From Cognatazoarcus halotolerans (lineage in GTDB: Bacteria; Pseudomonadota; Gammaproteobacteria; Burkholderiales; Rhodocyclaceae), in assembly GCF_009800965.1 (NCBI RefSeq), contig NZ_WUAF01000011.1, positions 124,001 to 188,000 of the forward strand: a DNA stretch of 64,000 nt, read 5' to 3'. Made by a program: the position numbers and the translations under genes. Shown here in pieces: positions 1 through 8,424 of this stretch; within the stretch, counting starts at the first letter, position 1, and the number at the start of each line of letters is the position of its first letter. The notes under the pieces are model-generated. The model did no database searches, was not told the DNA's origin, and saw only the letters and a list, made by a program, of their open reading frames with translations.

Positions 1-167
1 GGTGCAAATGAAGGTTCATTAAAACAATCGTTTGGCGTCGTGCGCATGTACCTCGAAAGTGGTAGTCCGAGTGGAGGAGACGGAGATGGCGCCCCTTCGC
101 GCGCGCGCGGATGCTTTCTACACTCCGGCAACCAATCCTGGATCAGCACGGGGAGTGCAGAGAAGTC

Positions 168-854
168 ATGTGTCCGCAAAGCAAGGATCCTGTTTGTCAC
201 GTTCTTTCAGGGCTGGATCAGTTCGGTTCGCTGGATGCCGACACGCTTCAGGAATTGCAGGCGGGCGCCAGCCTCTATCGTATATCGCGGGGCGAAATGC
301 TGTTCCACAAGGGAGATTCGGCGGACGGCGTGCATCTGGTGATCGAGGGTGAGATAAAACTGTTCTTCCTGTCAGCCAATGGCACCGAGAAACTGATCAG
401 CACGGTAAGCGATGGTGAAAGCTTCGGCGAGGAATGCGTGCTGCTCCCCGGCCCGAGGCGCTTCTCCGCCCAGGGTACCCGCGATACCGTCGGCTTGCGG
501 TTGCGAAAGCAGACGCTCGACGAAGTGATGGCGGCCGATTGCACGCTTGCCCGCGCCTTGCTGCGGAGCTTGAGCGGCCGTATGGATGCGTTGATGGAGA
601 GCATGGAGAATTGCGTACAGCGCAACAGTATCCAGCGGGTCGCATATTACCTCGTGCAGCATGCCCCGACGTCATCCGAGCGATATGAACTGCAACTGGC
701 CGCGAACAAACAGGAGATCGCGGCCCAGCTGAATGTCACGCCGGAAACGTTTTCTCGCGTTCTCGGCCGTCTGACAAGGGACGGACTGATCCGCTCGCAG
801 GGGCGTTGCATCGAGGTCATGAGCCAGCATCTGTTGCGTGCCTGCGCCGGTTGA
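168..854 (+). CDS. Crp/Fnr family transcriptional regulator
   Basis: A 228-residue one-component regulator: an N-terminal cyclic-nucleotide-type beta-barrel sensor (about residues 10-130), a long dimerisation helix, and a C-terminal winged helix (about 165-220). The recognition helix reads PETFSRVLGRL, with the E..SR pattern that FNR-type proteins use to contact a TTGAT-N4-ATCAA box. The N-terminus has only two cysteines (residues 2 and 10) and not the CxxC-plus-C cluster of oxygen-sensing FNR, so a Dnr/Crp-like protein without a [4Fe-4S] centre is more likely (inference). I chose ATG 168 because the domain begins there and a GGGAG lies upstream; an in-frame ATG at 111 would add 19 residues with no ribosome site. 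It converges on the following GST gene. The signal sensed cannot be read from the sequence. Confidence 0.88.
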   Translation: MCPQSKDPVCHVLSGLDQFGSLDADTLQELQAGASLYRISRGEMLFHKGDSADGVHLVIEGEIKLFFLSANGTEKLISTVSDGESFGEECVLLPGPRRFSAQGTRDTVGLRLRKQTLDEVMAADCTLARALLRSLSGRMDALMESMENCVQRNSIQRVAYYLVQHAPTSSERYELQLAANKQEIAAQLNVTPETFSRVLGRLTRDGLIRSQGRCIEVMSQHLLRACAG

Positions 855-887
855 TATCATGCCGAGCGGGCGTTTCGGTCTGTCCGT

Positions 888-1586
888 CTATCGCCTGATG
901 GTGCTGGCATCCTGGCCAAACATTACGCGCTTGGCTTCATCATCCATCACCGGGGCCCTGTTGATCGATTCGGCCAGCTCGTAAGCGCGAATCGTCGCCG
1001 GCCGCGCCGCAATCGAATCAAACCAGCGCTTGAGATTCGGGAAGTCGCCCAGGTTCTGCCGTTGACGCTCGTGGGGAACGATCCACGGATAGCATGCCAT
1101 GTCGGCAATCGAATATTCGCCGACGATGAATTCCCGCCCCGCGAGCTGACGGTCGAGCACCGCGTACAGGCGCGCGGTCTCCTTCACGTAACGATCGATC
1201 GCGTAAGCGATGGGCTCGGGCGCGTATTGAACGAAGTGATGGTTTTGTCCCGCCATTGGTCCAAGTCCTCCCATCTGCCAGAAGACCCACTGCATTGCCT
1301 CGATGCGGGCGCGCGATCCAGAGGGCAGGAATTTTCCTGTCTTCTCCGCGAGATACTGCAGTATGGCCCCCGATTCGAACACTGATAACGGTTCGCCGCC
1401 ATCGGAAGGCTCATGGTCCACGATGGCCGGGATCCGGTTGTTGGGGGCTATCCGGAGAAAATCGGGATCGAATTGTTCGCCCCGGGAGATGTTTATTGGC
1501 CTGATGGTGTAGGGGAGGCCGCTTTCTTCCAGAAAAAGGGTGATCTTGTGACCGTTTGGGGTCGTCCAGTAGTAGAGATCGATCAT
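888..1586 (-). CDS. yfcG: Glutathione S-transferase family, YfcG-type disulfide reductase
   Basis: A 232-residue cytosolic GST. The N-terminal thioredoxin-fold domain carries the [16 protein letters not shown] motif and the cis-proline segment NNRIPAIVD, then [14 protein letters not shown], which binds the glutathione gamma-glutamyl part. The all-helical domain follows from about residue 90. The TPNG motif and the close match to E. coli YfcG/YghU over the first 85 residues point to the Nu class, whose members reduce disulfide bonds with glutathione instead of conjugating xenobiotics (family knowledge). The ATG at 1586 has AGGAA seven bases upstream; an in-frame ATG five codons earlier at 1601 lacks such a site. 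The gene is divergent from purT with about 100 bases between them. Confidence 0.9.
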   Translation of the reverse strand: MIDLYYWTTPNGHKITLFLEESGLPYTIRPINISRGEQFDPDFLRIAPNNRIPAIVDHEPSDGGEPLSVFESGAILQYLAEKTGKFLPSGSRARIEAMQWVFWQMGGLGPMAGQNHHFVQYAPEPIAYAIDRYVKETARLYAVLDRQLAGREFIVGEYSIADMACYPWIVPHERQRQNLGDFPNLKRWFDSIAARPATIRAYELAESINRAPVMDDEAKRVMFGQDASTIRR

Positions 1587-1690
1587 GGTGTCGTTCCTCA
1601 TTGTTGAAGCGTGCGTATTTGGGCGATCCCCGGTCGTGTCGCCTGGTGTTTGCGCGATGCTATGATCGGCCGGAATTACAGGGAGGCCTC

Positions 1691-2890
1691 ATGAGATTCG
1701 GAACACCACTTTCGCCGACGGCGCTGCGGGTGATGTTGCTTGGTGCCGGGGAGCTCGGCAAGGAAGTCATCATCGCGCTGCAGCGCCTCGGTGTCGAGGT
1801 GATTGCGGTTGATCGCTATCCCGATGCCCCGGGCCATCAGGTCGCGCATCGCGCGCATGTCATTTCGATGACCGACGGAGCCGCGTTGAGGGCACTTGTC
1901 GAAGCGGAGAGACCGCACCTGATCGTGCCGGAGATCGAAGCGATCGCAACGGAAACCCTGCTTCAGATCGAGGCCGAGGGGCTCGCGGAAGTGATTCCTA
2001 CGGCGCGCGCGGCGCGCCTGACGATGGATCGCGAAGGAATTCGCCGTCTCGCCGCCGAGACGCTTGGCCTGCCGACGTCCCCGTTTCGGTTTGCGGATAG
2101 CGAAGACGAGCTGCGTGGCGCGATCGAAGGTGGAATCGGCTACCCCTGTCTTGTCAAACCGGTGATGTCATCTTCGGGCAAGGGGCAGTCGCTGCTCACC
2201 GGGCCCGATGACATCACCACGGCCTGGGCCCATGCAGCAGCTGGCAGCAGGGTGGATCGGGGAAGGGTGATCGTCGAGGGATTCGTCGACTTCGAATACG
2301 AGATCACGCTGCTCACCGTCCGGGCAAACGATGGGACCGGGGTGATCGGTACGTATTTCTGCGAACCGGTCGGGCACCGGCAGGTCTCGGGCGATTACGT
2401 CGAATCCTGGCAGCCGCAGGCAATGACGCCGCTTGCTCGGCAGCGCGCGGAGAAAATCGCGGCTGCAGTGACTGCCGATCTGGGCGGGCGGGGCCTGTTC
2501 GGCGTGGAGTTGTTCGTCAAGGGGGACGAGGTCTGGTTTTCCGAGGTCAGTCCGCGTCCTCATGACACCGGTCTCGTGACGCTTTGCTCGCAACGCTTCT
2601 CCGAATTCGAACTGCATGCGAGGGCCATTCTCGGCCTGCCGGTTGACGTGTCGTTGCGTGAGCCGGGGGCGTCTGCAGTCATCTACGGAGGGATGAATGC
2701 GGCAGGGATCGCATTCGAGGGTATCGCCGAAGCACTGGCCGTTCCGCGAAGCGATGTCCGCCTGTTCGGCAAGCCGGAAGCCTTCGAGCGGCGACGCATG
2801 GGGGTCGCGGTGGCCAATGCGGACGATGTCGCGGAGGCGCGTCGTCGGGCCTGCCTGGCTGCGAGCCTGGTCAAGCCGGTGCAAGGGTAA
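1691..2890 (+). CDS. purT: Formate-dependent phosphoribosylglycinamide formyltransferase (GAR transformylase 2)
   Basis: A 399-residue ATP-grasp enzyme that makes formyl-GAR from GAR, formate and ATP, the folate-independent route for step 3 of purine synthesis. Visible order: a Rossmann-like pre-ATP-grasp domain ([21 protein letters not shown], residues about 14-34), the ATP-binding segment [15 protein letters not shown] (about 155-170), the metal-binding stretch [18 protein letters not shown] (about 280-300), and the C-terminal lid. Length is as expected for PurT. ATG 1691 follows GGGAGG by four bases; the frame is open further upstream to 1556, but that part only mirrors the opposite-strand GST gene. 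A small lipoprotein gene follows eight bases after the stop and may be cotranscribed. Confidence 0.96.
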   Translation: MRFGTPLSPTALRVMLLGAGELGKEVIIALQRLGVEVIAVDRYPDAPGHQVAHRAHVISMTDGAALRALVEAERPHLIVPEIEAIATETLLQIEAEGLAEVIPTARAARLTMDREGIRRLAAETLGLPTSPFRFADSEDELRGAIEGGIGYPCLVKPVMSSSGKGQSLLTGPDDITTAWAHAAAGSRVDRGRVIVEGFVDFEYEITLLTVRANDGTGVIGTYFCEPVGHRQVSGDYVESWQPQAMTPLARQRAEKIAAAVTADLGGRGLFGVELFVKGDEVWFSEVSPRPHDTGLVTLCSQRFSEFELHARAILGLPVDVSLREPGASAVIYGGMNAAGIAFEGIAEALAVPRSDVRLFGKPEAFERRRMGVAVANADDVAEARRRACLAASLVKPVQG

Positions 2891-2898
2891 GCGAATCG

Positions 2899-3318
2899 AT
2901 GAAGATCGCCATGCGCGACGTGATCTTGGCTGTGATCTTCTCCGCCGGGCTTGGCGGATGTGCGAACCTGTGGCAGGACGGGCAGGAGGATGCCGTGTTG
3001 GGCGTTGTGGTCTCGCAGCGGATTCTCGTCGAAGGTGTGCCGGGCGGTGGTGGTGTCAGTGTTGGCGTAGGCGCGGCCGGTGGGTCGGGGGGCGGCACGA
3101 TCTTCGGATTGGGCGTCAATGTCGACCTGGGGCAGCTGTTCCGGGGGAGTGCCAGAAACGTCGGGCGGCAATACACGGTGCGTTTGCAGGACGGTCGGGT
3201 GCTGGAGGTGCGGGACACTGGGAGTGAGGCTCTGGCGGACGGTAGCTGCGTAGCCCTCGTGCTCGACCGGAATGGGGTGCCGCGATCGGTTAAGCCGTCT
3301 ACAGCGTGCGCTCCGTGA
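2899..3318 (+). CDS. Putative small lipoprotein, unknown function
   Basis: A 139-residue protein with a signal peptide ending in a lipobox-like LGGC (cysteine about residue 21), so it is probably an acylated envelope protein. The middle is very rich in Gly and Val (GGGGVSVGVGAAGGSGGG, about residues 51-70), followed by a more ordinary C-terminal part ending in VLDRNGVPRSVKPSTACAP. I do not recognise a family; the Gly-rich stretch is reminiscent of glycine-zipper outer-membrane lipoproteins, but that is only a resemblance. It begins eight bases after purT, with a weak AGGG about eleven bases before the ATG; an ATG four codons on (2911) is an alternative start. Confidence 0.65.
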   Translation: MKIAMRDVILAVIFSAGLGGCANLWQDGQEDAVLGVVVSQRILVEGVPGGGGVSVGVGAAGGSGGGTIFGLGVNVDLGQLFRGSARNVGRQYTVRLQDGRVLEVRDTGSEALADGSCVALVLDRNGVPRSVKPSTACAP

Positions 3319-3342
3319 GGCGCCTCGTGATCCTCGTGTGCT

Positions 3343-3379
3343 GCATTTGCACTTTTTTGGTATAAGATGACGCAAATGC
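3343..3379 (+). promoter_or_regulatory. Promoter with flanking inverted-repeat operator of the toxin-antitoxin operon
   Basis: TATAAG at 3361-3366 is a good -10 element. It is framed by a perfect 8-base inverted repeat, GCATTTGC at 3343-3350 and GCAAATGC at 3372-3379, with half-site centres 29 bases apart. An arm on each side of the -10 is the layout expected for repression by the antitoxin or toxin-antitoxin complex (inference). No clear -35 is visible. The antitoxin ATG follows at 3395 with GAGG before it. Confidence 0.5.
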
Positions 3380-3394
3380 CAGCGTGAGGTTTCA

Positions 3395-3757
3395 ATGTCG
3401 ACACTTCAGATCCAGAATCCGGATCCGTCTGCCGTGCTTTTGGTTGCGCTGCTCAATGCCGGTAAGGACCTCGGCCTATCGCAGAGTGAGATAGGGGCGG
3501 TCGTCGGCCGCGACAGGACCGCTTTCAGCCGCCGTGCCGGTATCGATCCAGGTAGCAAGACGGGCGAACTGGCGCTGCTCCTGATCCGCGCTTATCGGAG
3601 CCTGTTTGCGCTGGTCGGTGGCGATATCACTCAGATGCGCCACTGGATGCACACTGCCAACCTGCATACGGGGGGCGTTCCCGCGGAGCAGATTCGTGGT
3701 GTGGCAGGGCTTTCGCGGGTGGTGGAATACCTCGACGCGATACGAGGCAAGGTCTGA
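3395..3757 (+). CDS. Antitoxin of the Xre/MbcA/ParS family (DUF2384)
   Basis: A 120-residue antitoxin for the RES toxin encoded directly downstream. The first half has a helix-turn-helix (LGLSQSEIGAVVGRDRTAFSRRAGIDP, about residues 29-55) and the second half has the C-terminal antitoxin-type region ending in VVEYLDAIRGKV, which in this family covers the toxin active site. The length matches known ParS/Xre-Res antitoxins (about 120-150 residues). Its stop overlaps the probable toxin start. The operator-like inverted repeat at 3343-3379 suggests autoregulation. The family call rests on domain order and on the RES partner, since DUF2384 sequences are diverse. Confidence 0.85.
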   Translation: MSTLQIQNPDPSAVLLVALLNAGKDLGLSQSEIGAVVGRDRTAFSRRAGIDPGSKTGELALLLIRAYRSLFALVGGDITQMRHWMHTANLHTGGVPAEQIRGVAGLSRVVEYLDAIRGKV

Positions 3758-4506
3758 GCACGATCTGGGATGCCTGCGCCCAACAGGTGGTCGAGCAAGC
3801 GTTGGGTGGCGATTTCCGACGGATCGTGGAGTCCCAGGAGCAGGTCGCCACCAACCGACTCGTTTCCTCGCTCGAGGAGCAGGCTCTGCTCGAATCTCTA
3901 CTCGAATCGAGCAAGCCGCCGCTGCCTTCCGGGTGCGGAAAACTTCATTATCTGTTGAGCACGCCTTTCAGGTACCCACCGCTTCGCCATGGCTCCCGAT
4001 TCGGGTCGCGTTTCGAGCCGAGCCTGCTTTACGCATCGCGGACAAGCGAGACGGTTCTTGCCGAAGCGGCATACTACCGGCTGCTCTTCTGGTCCGGAAT
4101 GACCGAGCCGCCCAAGCTAGCCTTGAAGACCCAGCACACGATGTTCGGGGCGCGTTTTCGTACCGAGCGAGGCTTGCGGCTTCAGAAACCTCCGTTTGAC
4201 ACCTTTCGAGAGCAGCTGGCCGACCCGGTTGACTATCGGGCGACCCAGGCGCTCGGTACGCGTATGCGAAACGAGGGTGTGGAGGCCTTCGAGTTCCGTT
4301 CGGCCCGCGACCCGGGCGGTGGTACGAATGTAGGCATTTTCAGTTCTGCGGTGCTGTCCGTTCTTCGGCCGTTATTCTCGGAGAACTGGCTGTGTGAAAC
4401 CACGGCTTCCGGTGTCGATTTCTATTGCGCCGATAACCGTCAGGTGCTTCGTCATCGGCTGGAGACATTTCTGGTGGACGGAGCTCTGCCGATGCCCGCC
4501 ACTTAG
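3754..4506 (+). CDS. RES-domain toxin (NAD+-consuming type II toxin)
   Basis: About 250 residues. RES toxins degrade NAD+ and stop growth when the antitoxin is lost (family knowledge). The family residues are visible: Arg in PFRYPPLRHGSRFG, Glu in TSETVLAEAAYY and Ser in NVGIFSSAVL; RRIVESQEQVATNRLVSSLEEQ is the typical N-terminal segment. The first ATG/GTG/TTG in frame is GTG 3787, but the frame continues upstream as STIWDACAQQ, which resembles the usual start of longer RES proteins. CTG 3754, six bases after GAGG and overlapping the antitoxin stop as CTGA, is therefore my preferred start (inference). If wrong, the protein begins at 3787 with 239 residues. Confidence 0.85.
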   Translation: MSTIWDACAQQVVEQALGGDFRRIVESQEQVATNRLVSSLEEQALLESLLESSKPPLPSGCGKLHYLLSTPFRYPPLRHGSRFGSRFEPSLLYASRTSETVLAEAAYYRLLFWSGMTEPPKLALKTQHTMFGARFRTERGLRLQKPPFDTFREQLADPVDYRATQALGTRMRNEGVEAFEFRSARDPGGGTNVGIFSSAVLSVLRPLFSENWLCETTASGVDFYCADNRQVLRHRLETFLVDGALPMPAT

Positions 4507-4692
4507 ATTCATCAACTCGCGGCTCGTCATCGGGCGCGTCTCGATTGCGTCCCCACCGGAGGACAGCCTGCCTGCATTGGTGGAGCTTTCCACAAGGCGC
4601 AGATACCGCGCTCCCGTCTCGGCCCGTTACGTGACGACCTACCGGCCAAGTGTGCTGACCACGGACTGCGTTTCGGAGCGCCCAGCAAAAAC

Positions 4693-4719
4693 AAAAACGC
4701 GGCTTTCGCCGCGTTTTTT
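4693..4719. terminator. Bidirectional intrinsic terminator
   Basis: A perfect 11-base stem (aaaaacgcggc 4693-4703, gccgcgttttt 4708-4718) with a four-base loop (GAAA on the minus strand). The arm ends give a T-run on both strands, so it can end the minus-strand cold-shock transcript and any plus-strand transcript from the RES gene. Confidence 0.85.
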
Positions 4720-4740
4720 CGAATCCGTCGCGAGTGCCTG

Positions 4741-4950
4741 TTACAGCGGACGAATGTTCGAGGCCTGCATGCCTTTGGGGCCCTGCTTGACTTCGAACTC
4801 GACGCGCTGGTTTTCAGCCAGGGTTTTGAAGCCGCTGCTCTGGATCTCGCGGAAATGTGCGAAGAGATCGTCACCGCCCTGATCGGGGGTGATGAAGCCG
4901 AAGCCCTTGGAGTCGTTGAACCATTTCACGGTACCGGTTTGAGTGCTCAT
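4741..4950 (-). CDS. Cold-shock protein, CspA family
   Basis: A 69-residue single cold-shock domain, a five-stranded OB-fold that binds single-stranded RNA/DNA and acts as an RNA chaperone. The RNP1 motif KGFGFI and the RNP2-like DLFAHF are present in the order [26 protein letters not shown]. The start at 4950 gives the standard length and is preceded by GGAAC; six more in-frame codons upstream are unlikely to be translated. A hairpin terminator lies 22 bases after the stop. Whether it is cold-inducible or constitutive cannot be told from the coding sequence. Confidence 0.95.
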   Translation of the reverse strand: MSTQTGTVKWFNDSKGFGFITPDQGGDDLFAHFREIQSSGFKTLAENQRVEFEVKQGPKGMQASNIRPL

Positions 4951-5319
4951 TATTTGCGTTCCATTCAAAAAGAATTAAGGCGATTCGCCTAGGTGCAGGA
5001 ACGATCAAGACGCGTTACTGGGGGATTCAAACTGGAGCGCAAAACGACCCAACCGCTGGAAACACACCGCAATGACTTACCACTTGATACGACCGCGCGC
5101 ACAAGATACACGTTTTTTACCGGAGGTGGCGGATTTTCTCGCCTTGAGCGACGTGCCCCTTGATGGAGCGTGGCGCCCGCTCCGTCCGCAGACGCATACT
5201 GTTTGGAAAGGTCGGCGCTGCGGGTCCGTTCTGCCGAGCTGCGATTCGGTGAACTCTTGATCGCGTTACGGACGGCAAGTGATGGGATAATCTCGCCTCA
5301 CGGACTAGCGCAGGCAAAA
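4951..5319. other. Intergenic region upstream of csp and rbgA
   Basis: About 370 bases between the divergent cold-shock and rbgA starts. It is likely to hold the long 5' leader typical of csp mRNAs on the minus strand and the rbgA promoter on the plus strand. I do not see a convincing -35/-10 pair, and the small open frame at 5072-5260 has no recognisable content. Confidence 0.4.
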
Positions 5320-6228
5320 ATGGCAATTCAGTGGTTTCCCGGGCACATGACCTCGGCACGGCGCAAGGCTGCCGAAACGATGGCAGTGGTTGATGTAGTG
5401 ATCGAAGTATTGGATGCACGCATTCCCGAAGCGAGCTGCAACCCGATGATCGGCGATCTGCGTCGCCATCGGCAGCGCCCCTGTCTGAAGGTACTCAACA
5501 AGGCGGATCTTGCTGATCCGGTCGTGACCGAAGCATGGCTCGCGCACTATAACCACCAGCCCGGTGTGAAGGCCGTGGCGTTGTCGTGCAAGAAGGCGGG
5601 TGACGCCAGTCGTGTACCCGCACTCTGCCAGTCGTTGGCACCGCATCGCGACGATGGTACGAAACCGCTGCGCATGATGATCATGGGTATTCCCAACGTC
5701 GGAAAGTCCACACTGATGAACGCCTTGCTCAAGCGTCGTGTAGCCAAGGTGGGTGACGAACCGGCTGTGACAAAGCAGCAGCAGCGCTTCGATCTTAGCC
5801 CTAGGATGGCCTTGATCGACACCCCCGGCATGATGTGGCCCAAGATCGAGCATGACAGTGACGGCTACATGCTTGCCGCGAGCCATGCAATCGGCCGGAA
5901 TGCGGTCATCGACGAGGAAGTCGCGGTCGAGCTTGGATGCATCCTGCTTGCACGCTACTCGCCGGAGCTTGAGAAACGCTACGGCATTTCAGTCAGCACA
6001 ATGGACGGGCAGGCTCTTGTCGAGGCAGTCGCCGCGCGGCGCGGGTGCAGAATCAAGGGCGGCGGACTCGATCTGGAAAAGGCCGCGCTGATCCTGCTGA
6101 ACGATTACCGTAGCGGGGCCATCGGCCGGATCAGTCTGGAAACGCCCGACACCCGTCAGGTCATGCTTGCCGCTCATGCCCGGCGGGTTGAGGACGCAGC
6201 GTCCAGCGCACGGCCGGCAAGCGAATGA
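5320..6228 (+). CDS. rbgA: Ribosome biogenesis GTPase RbgA/YlqF
   Basis: A 302-residue circularly permuted GTPase acting late in 50S subunit assembly. The G motifs appear in permuted order: G4 as NKAD (about residue 60), then G1 as GIPNVGKST (about 125-133), then G3 as DTPG (about 168). The N-terminus IQWFPGHMTSARR is the family signature. ATG 5320 is used because this signature starts there; a longer frame back to 5170 contains no conserved sequence. It converges on the dodecin gene. Confidence 0.94.
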   Translation: MAIQWFPGHMTSARRKAAETMAVVDVVIEVLDARIPEASCNPMIGDLRRHRQRPCLKVLNKADLADPVVTEAWLAHYNHQPGVKAVALSCKKAGDASRVPALCQSLAPHRDDGTKPLRMMIMGIPNVGKSTLMNALLKRRVAKVGDEPAVTKQQQRFDLSPRMALIDTPGMMWPKIEHDSDGYMLAASHAIGRNAVIDEEVAVELGCILLARYSPELEKRYGISVSTMDGQALVEAVAARRGCRIKGGGLDLEKAALILLNDYRSGAIGRISLETPDTRQVMLAAHARRVEDAASSARPASE

Positions 6229-6259
6229 CGTCGTCCGGAAGGGGGGCTCGTCGTGCGAC

Positions 6260-6469
6260 TCAGCTCTCGAGGCGGAAGCCGACTTTCAGTTTCACCTGAT
6301 GATGGGCGAGCTTGCCGTTTTCGATATGACCGCGGATCTCGGTCACCTCATACCAATCCATGTGGCGGACCGTCGCGGCGGCGGTTTCGATGGCGTTGCG
6401 GATGGCATCGTCCACCCCGATGGGCGACGATCCGACGAGTTCCACGAGTTTGTAAACATGGCTGGACAT
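6260..6469 (-). CDS. Dodecin family flavin-binding protein
   Basis: A 69-residue protein, the standard dodecin size. The family binds flavin or other small ligands in a hollow dodecamer and is thought to store or buffer flavin. Visible features: VYKLVELVGSSPIGVDDAIRNAI at the N-terminus, then the central DWYEVTEIRGHIENGKLAHHQVKLKVGF, which includes the Trp that stacks against the flavin and the Gln of the binding site. The start at 6469 has GAGG eight bases upstream; an ATG two codons earlier is too close to that site. It lies between rbgA and rluB. Confidence 0.92.
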   Translation of the reverse strand: MSSHVYKLVELVGSSPIGVDDAIRNAIETAAATVRHMDWYEVTEIRGHIENGKLAHHQVKLKVGFRLES

Positions 6470-6516
6470 CTTCATTGCCTCGTTGTGGGGATGTTCAGTC
6501 AGTATAGGTCCTTGCT

Positions 6517-7608
6517 TCAGAACTTCTCGTCGCGCCGCAGGTAACGCCAATGACCGACCGGCAACTGGCCCAGTGAGACCCTGCCGATCCTGACGCGCTT
6601 GAGGCCCACCACCTTCAGGCCGACAAGCTCGCACATGCGGCGGATCTGGCGCTTGCGGCCTTCGCGAAGAACGAAACGCAACTGGTCTTCGTTCTGCCAC
6701 GAGACCTTGGCTGGCTTGAGTTTGACGCCGTCCAGGCTCAGGCCATGATTTAGTAACTTCAAGCTTTCGGACGATAGCTCGCCCTCGACACGCACGAGAT
6801 ACTCCTTTTCGACGGTCGAGTCCTCGCCGATCAGCCAGCGCGCCACGCGACCGTCCTGGGTGAGGACCAGCAAGCCGGTTGAATCGATGTCGAGACGTCC
6901 GGCCGGCGCCAGCCGGCGCACGTGAGCCGGCTTGAAGTTGATCGGCGTATTGTCTTCCGACCAGCGGTTCTCGGGTTGCACGAGTACGGACGCGGGTTCG
7001 TAGCCGTCTTCGGCCTGCCCCGATACGTAACCGATCGGCTTGTTGACGAGAATGGTCACGAGTTCAGCCTGGCTGCGCATCGCGTCGTCGTGAATCTCGA
7101 TGAAGGCGTCGCTGCGCACGCGCGAACCGAGTGTGTCGATCACTTCGCCATCGACGCGCACCCAGCCGTTCTCGATCCAGTCGTCGGCTTCGCGGCGGGA
7201 GCAGATTCCCCGCTCGGAGAGGACCTTGGACAGGCGGGGAAGATCCGGTTCGCTGCGGCCGGCATCGGAATGTGGCCGCTCGGCTGCGCGTGGGGAAGAT
7301 CGCTCCTCGGTACGGGCGTTACGGTCCGATCGTGCAGGCCGCGGCGATTTTTCCTGGACGCGTGGCCGTGCCGGGCGCTCGTCCCGGCGACCGGTACGCT
7401 CGACACGCCCTTCGTCCCGGGCAGGGCCGGAGCCGGCGGGACGCCGTCCACGTGTATGCTCAGCATCGTCAGGGCGCTCCGGGCGCGGCGGTGGTGGCTT
7501 GCGGACCTGGGAGCCGCCACGGATAGGCCGTCGGGCAGGCTTGCGGCCGTCGGATCCGGGAGCCTCCTGCGCGGATTTTTTGGGGAGTTTCAGGGTGTTG
7601 CGAGACAT
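6517..7608 (-). CDS. rluB: 23S rRNA pseudouridine synthase, RluB/RsuA family
   Basis: 363 residues. Order: a long Arg/Pro-rich, probably disordered N-terminal extension (about residues 1-120), an S4 RNA-binding domain ([32 protein letters not shown]), then the catalytic RsuA-type domain with [17 protein letters not shown], which contains the catalytic Asp, and [15 protein letters not shown]. RluB makes pseudouridine 2605 of 23S rRNA in E. coli; RluB is favoured over RluE/RluF/RsuA because it commonly has such basic extensions. The extension is low in complexity, so its exact length is start-dependent. Confidence 0.88.
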   Translation of the reverse strand: MSRNTLKLPKKSAQEAPGSDGRKPARRPIRGGSQVRKPPPPRPERPDDAEHTRGRRPAGSGPARDEGRVERTGRRDERPARPRVQEKSPRPARSDRNARTEERSSPRAAERPHSDAGRSEPDLPRLSKVLSERGICSRREADDWIENGWVRVDGEVIDTLGSRVRSDAFIEIHDDAMRSQAELVTILVNKPIGYVSGQAEDGYEPASVLVQPENRWSEDNTPINFKPAHVRRLAPAGRLDIDSTGLLVLTQDGRVARWLIGEDSTVEKEYLVRVEGELSSESLKLLNHGLSLDGVKLKPAKVSWQNEDQLRFVLREGRKRQIRRMCELVGLKVVGLKRVRIGRVSLGQLPVGHWRYLRRDEKF

Positions 7609-7743
7609 GGGCTGTTGCTGCTTCGATGCGAGCCGTGCACTTTACGTCAGATTCCTTCGCGGCCGTAGTCCGTGCGACAGGTTTGTGCCGCGATTACGAC
7701 GACCCATGCGCTCCGGCGCCTGCCTTGACGGTGGATTGCGCAA

Positions 7744-7992
7744 ATGAGTGACCATCCGGCCAGCGCGCGTCGCTGCGTGTCATGCAATCGCTGGGCCGGG
7801 GAACGCGTGCCGGCTTCGGTGCCCGATCACGTGTTCGTTCAGGACGATGCTGCCAAGGGACTGTGCACCGAGGGACCGTGGCATGGCACGCCACGGGGCG
7901 TGCGCAATGCCTGTGGCCAGTGGGTTCGCTGGCTTGCGCTCGGCGATTCGCCCGTCGGGGCGGATCAGCCCCGCAGTCGCGCGTCCAGCTGA
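7744..7992 (+). CDS. Small Cys/Trp-rich protein, possible zinc-binding
   Basis: 82 residues with CVSCNRWAGER near the N-terminus and GLCTEGPWHG...NACGQWVRW after it, giving a C-x2-C ... C ... C set of four potential metal ligands. The spacing of Cys, Trp and Gly looks like a genuine conserved small protein and not random GC-rich frame. I do not know a named family. The last 28 bases overlap the 3' end of the convergent DUF2789 gene. There is no strong ribosome site (GGTGGA upstream). Confidence 0.5.
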   Translation: MSDHPASARRCVSCNRWAGERVPASVPDHVFVQDDAAKGLCTEGPWHGTPRGVRNACGQWVRWLALGDSPVGADQPRSRASS

Positions 7993-8198
7993 TCCACGAT
8001 CTCGGCCCAGTCTGCGTCCTCGCGGACCTCCTCGCGCAGGAAACTTGCCTGCGCGCCAGACCAGAAAGGCGCATCGGCGAGCTCGATGCCCGATGCCAGC
8101 GGCCGGTGTTGTGCAATGAAATTGTCGATCGCGGCCGTGTCGGACGGCAAACCCAATTGAGCGAAGAGATTGTTGATGCTGTGGATCGGCGTTTCCAT
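7965..8198 (-). CDS. DUF2789 family protein
   Basis: A 77-residue small acidic protein matching the DUF2789 pattern: METPIHSINNLFAQLGLPSD at the start, HRPLASGIELADAPFW in the middle and EEVREDADWAEIVDQLDARL at the end. Function is unknown. The ATG at 8198 is preceded by GGAG five bases upstream, which fixes the start. It probably stands alone and is divergent from creA. Confidence 0.85.
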   Translation of the reverse strand: METPIHSINNLFAQLGLPSDTAAIDNFIAQHRPLASGIELADAPFWSGAQASFLREEVREDADWAEIVDQLDARLRG

Positions 8199-8424
8199 GC
8201 TGGCTCCTTTACTGCGGTTGGGGATAGCGGAACTGACCTGTGATTTTGCGGGCGGTTCAAGTTCTTTTGGCGGGCGATGCGCCAGTCGGGGCGCGGCCAG
8301 CGATTCGCTCCTGCCGGGTCTCTCGGATATCCTTTGGCGGGCAGGCACCCGGCCACGCAGGTCCGGGATTCGCTCTACCAGTGCCAATGCTGCCATTACT
8401 TTATAGACACAGGTCGGACTGTTC

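Noticed and set aside
5072-5260. 62-codon frame upstream of rbgA
   Set aside because: Lies in the cold-shock leader and promoter region with no conserved features.
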